DNA of 12,840 bases from Candidatus Berkelbacteria bacterium CG_4_9_14_3_um_filter_39_23 (GTDB lineage Bacteria > Patescibacteriota > UBA1384 > GWA2-35-9 > CG2-30-39-44): the NCBI GenBank assembly GCA_002789815.1, contig PFTZ01000028.1, positions 1-12,840 of the forward strand. The letters run 5' to 3'. Below, in pieces: positions 11,625 to 12,840 of this stretch (position 1 is the first letter of the stretch; each line of letters starts with the position of its first letter). A program made the position numbers and the translations under genes. Below the pieces are notes generated by a model. The model saw only the letters and a list, made by a program, of their open reading frames with translations, ran no database searches and was not told the origin of the DNA.

Positions 11625-12840
11625 TTATCTCACAATCAATTTAGCGATAAGGAGTGCGACGATATTTATGACCTTAATAACCGGATTTATTGCTGGTCCG
11701 GCAGTGTCTTTGTAGGGATCGCCGACTGTGTCGCCGGTGATTGCGGCTTTGTGCGCCTCTGACCCCTTGCCACCGTATTCGCCGTCTTCAATTAATTTTT
11801 TGGCATTGTCCCAAGCAGCGCCACCACTAGTCATGGAAATTGCCATAAATAATCCGGTGATAATTGACCCAACCAAAAGTCCGCCAAGCGCTTCTGGTCC
11901 GAGTAAAAATCCAACCAAAATCGGAGTTACTACTGGTAAAAGCGCAGGCACGATCATTTGTTTTAAAGCAGCTCGCGTGACAATATCAACCGCTTTTTTG
12001 TAATCAGGTTTACCAGTGCCTTCCATTATGCCCTTGATAGTTTTGAATTGTCGGCGTACTTCTTGTACTACCGCGCCAGCAGATTTGCCCACAGCCTCCA
12101 TTGCCAGCGCTCCGAAAAAGTAAGGGATCAGTCCGCCCAGAAATAAACCAACAATTACCTTGGGGTCGATTAAATCAAATTTAACGATATTCCCAGTGGC
12201 TACTAGTTCCTCGGTGTATGAGGCAAACAAGACCAGCGCCGCCAGCGCAGCCGAGGCAATCGCGTATCCTTTAGTGACAGCTTTGGTGGTATTGCCCACC
12301 GCGTCTAGATTGTCGGTAATGGATCTTATCTTGGACGACAGACCCGCCATTTCGGCGATGCCGCCCGCATTGTCGGTGATCGGACCAAAAGCATCAATTG
12401 CCACAATAATTCCAGTCATTGACAGCATAGCAAAGGCAGCGAGCGAAATTCCGTATAATCCAGCCAAATTAAAAGCAATCAAAGTTCCAGCCACAATCAC
12501 GATGACCGGCATAGCGGTTGATTTAAGAGACATTGCTAAGCCAGCGATGATATTGGTGCCATGCCCGGTCAAAGACGCTATCGCGATATTTTTAACTGGC
12601 GAGAATTTTTTGGAAGTATAATAATCAGTGATTAGCACCATCAGCCCGGTCACTCCTAACCCAACCAAAGTGGCATAAAATAAATCCATTACCTCTAGAT
12701 TGACGCTGGCTTTTTCAACCATAAATTTAGTCATAAAATAAAATCCAATCGCTGAAAATAGCGCTGATGCAAAAAGCCCAGCGTACAGCCCGGGCATTAC
12801 ATTTTTCGCGCCTTCTTTTACCCTGACAAAAAAGCTTCCC
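11625..12840 (-). CDS. hppA: Membrane-bound proton-pumping pyrophosphatase, C-terminal part (5' end outside the window)
   Basis: This integral membrane enzyme hydrolyses pyrophosphate and pumps ions across the cytoplasmic membrane. The frame is open to the window edge (GSFFVRVKEGAKNV precedes the first in-window Met at 12797), so the gene starts outside. About 404 residues of roughly 650-750 are present, so the N-terminal half with the first pyrophosphate-binding motif is not seen. Present are DAFGPITDNAGGIAEMAG, SITDNLDAVGNTTKAVTKGY, AVGKSAGAVVQEVRRQFK, GTGKPDYKKAV, GAAWDNAKKLIE and the final GDTVGDPYKDTAGPAINP. The codon at 12282-12284 gives Lys in GNTTKAVT. Lys there together with Thr three residues on marks the potassium-independent class, known to pump protons. 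Many hydrophobic helices are evident. A terminator follows. Confidence 0.95.
   Translation of the reverse strand, partial: GSFFVRVKEGAKNVMPGLYAGLFASALFSAIGFYFMTKFMVEKASVNLEVMDLFYATLVGLGVTGLMVLITDYYTSKKFSPVKNIAIASLTGHGTNIIAGLAMSLKSTAMPVIVIVAGTLIAFNLAGLYGISLAAFAMLSMTGIIVAIDAFGPITDNAGGIAEMAGLSSKIRSITDNLDAVGNTTKAVTKGYAIASAALAALVLFASYTEELVATGNIVKFDLIDPKVIVGLFLGGLIPYFFGALAMEAVGKSAGAVVQEVRRQFKTIKGIMEGTGKPDYKKAVDIVTRAALKQMIVPALLPVVTPILVGFLLGPEALGGLLVGSIITGLFMAISMTSGGAAWDNAKKLIEDGEYGGKGSEAHKAAITGDTVGDPYKDTAGPAINPVIKVINIVALLIAKLIVR

Noticed and set aside
12160..12621. Open frame of 153 codons on the + strand opposite the pyrophosphatase
   Set aside because: It is the antisense of a strongly conserved membrane protein gene; long antisense frames are common there and no domain is recognisable.

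Overview
The window looks like chromosome of an uncultivated, AT-rich bacterium with a small genome, most likely of the Patescibacteria/Candidate Phyla Radiation (Parcubacteria-like). That assignment is inference. It rests on the pilus gene set and its order, small compact genes, scarce Shine-Dalgarno sequences, AT-rich spacers built of degenerate AAAATT motifs, and scattered single housekeeping genes. The genetic code looks standard: TGA is used as a stop and Trp is encoded by TGG.

Bases 1-8641 hold a type IV pilus locus, all on the + strand. In order they are: the 3' end of the assembly ATPase gene (PilB/GspE); the inner-membrane platform gene pilC; four minor-pilin-like genes (a GspH-like pilin, a PilV-like pilin and two large PilX- and PilW-like pilins); a 340-base spacer carrying a palindromic MITE-like element; the actin-like gene pilM; and a probable major pilin. 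The major pilin gene has its own sigma70-type promoter, the best Shine-Dalgarno of the window and its own terminator. PilB powers assembly on the PilC/PilM inner-membrane platform, the last pilin probably forms the fibre, and the minor pilins probably form the tip and prime assembly. The two large minor pilins carry paralogous discoidin (F5/8 type C-like) domains followed by one or two copies of a shared, unidentified module of about 110 residues. This suggests a sugar- or surface-binding pilus tip. This pair is the most interesting object in the window.

Bases 8751-10261 (+) hold a PduO-type cobalamin adenosyltransferase and a membrane-anchored polysaccharide deacetylase. Each has a promoter placed so that transcription would begin at the A of the ATG, so both mRNAs may be leaderless. 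Bases 10208-12840 (- strand) hold, from right to left, the 3' part of a membrane pyrophosphatase gene with a terminator, a small protein of unknown function, tRNA-Glu(CUC) with its promoter and an encoded CCA, and rsmH. The rsmH 3' end overlaps the deacetylase gene tail to tail by 54 bases.

No CRISPR array, transposase, integrase, rRNA or phage gene was seen.
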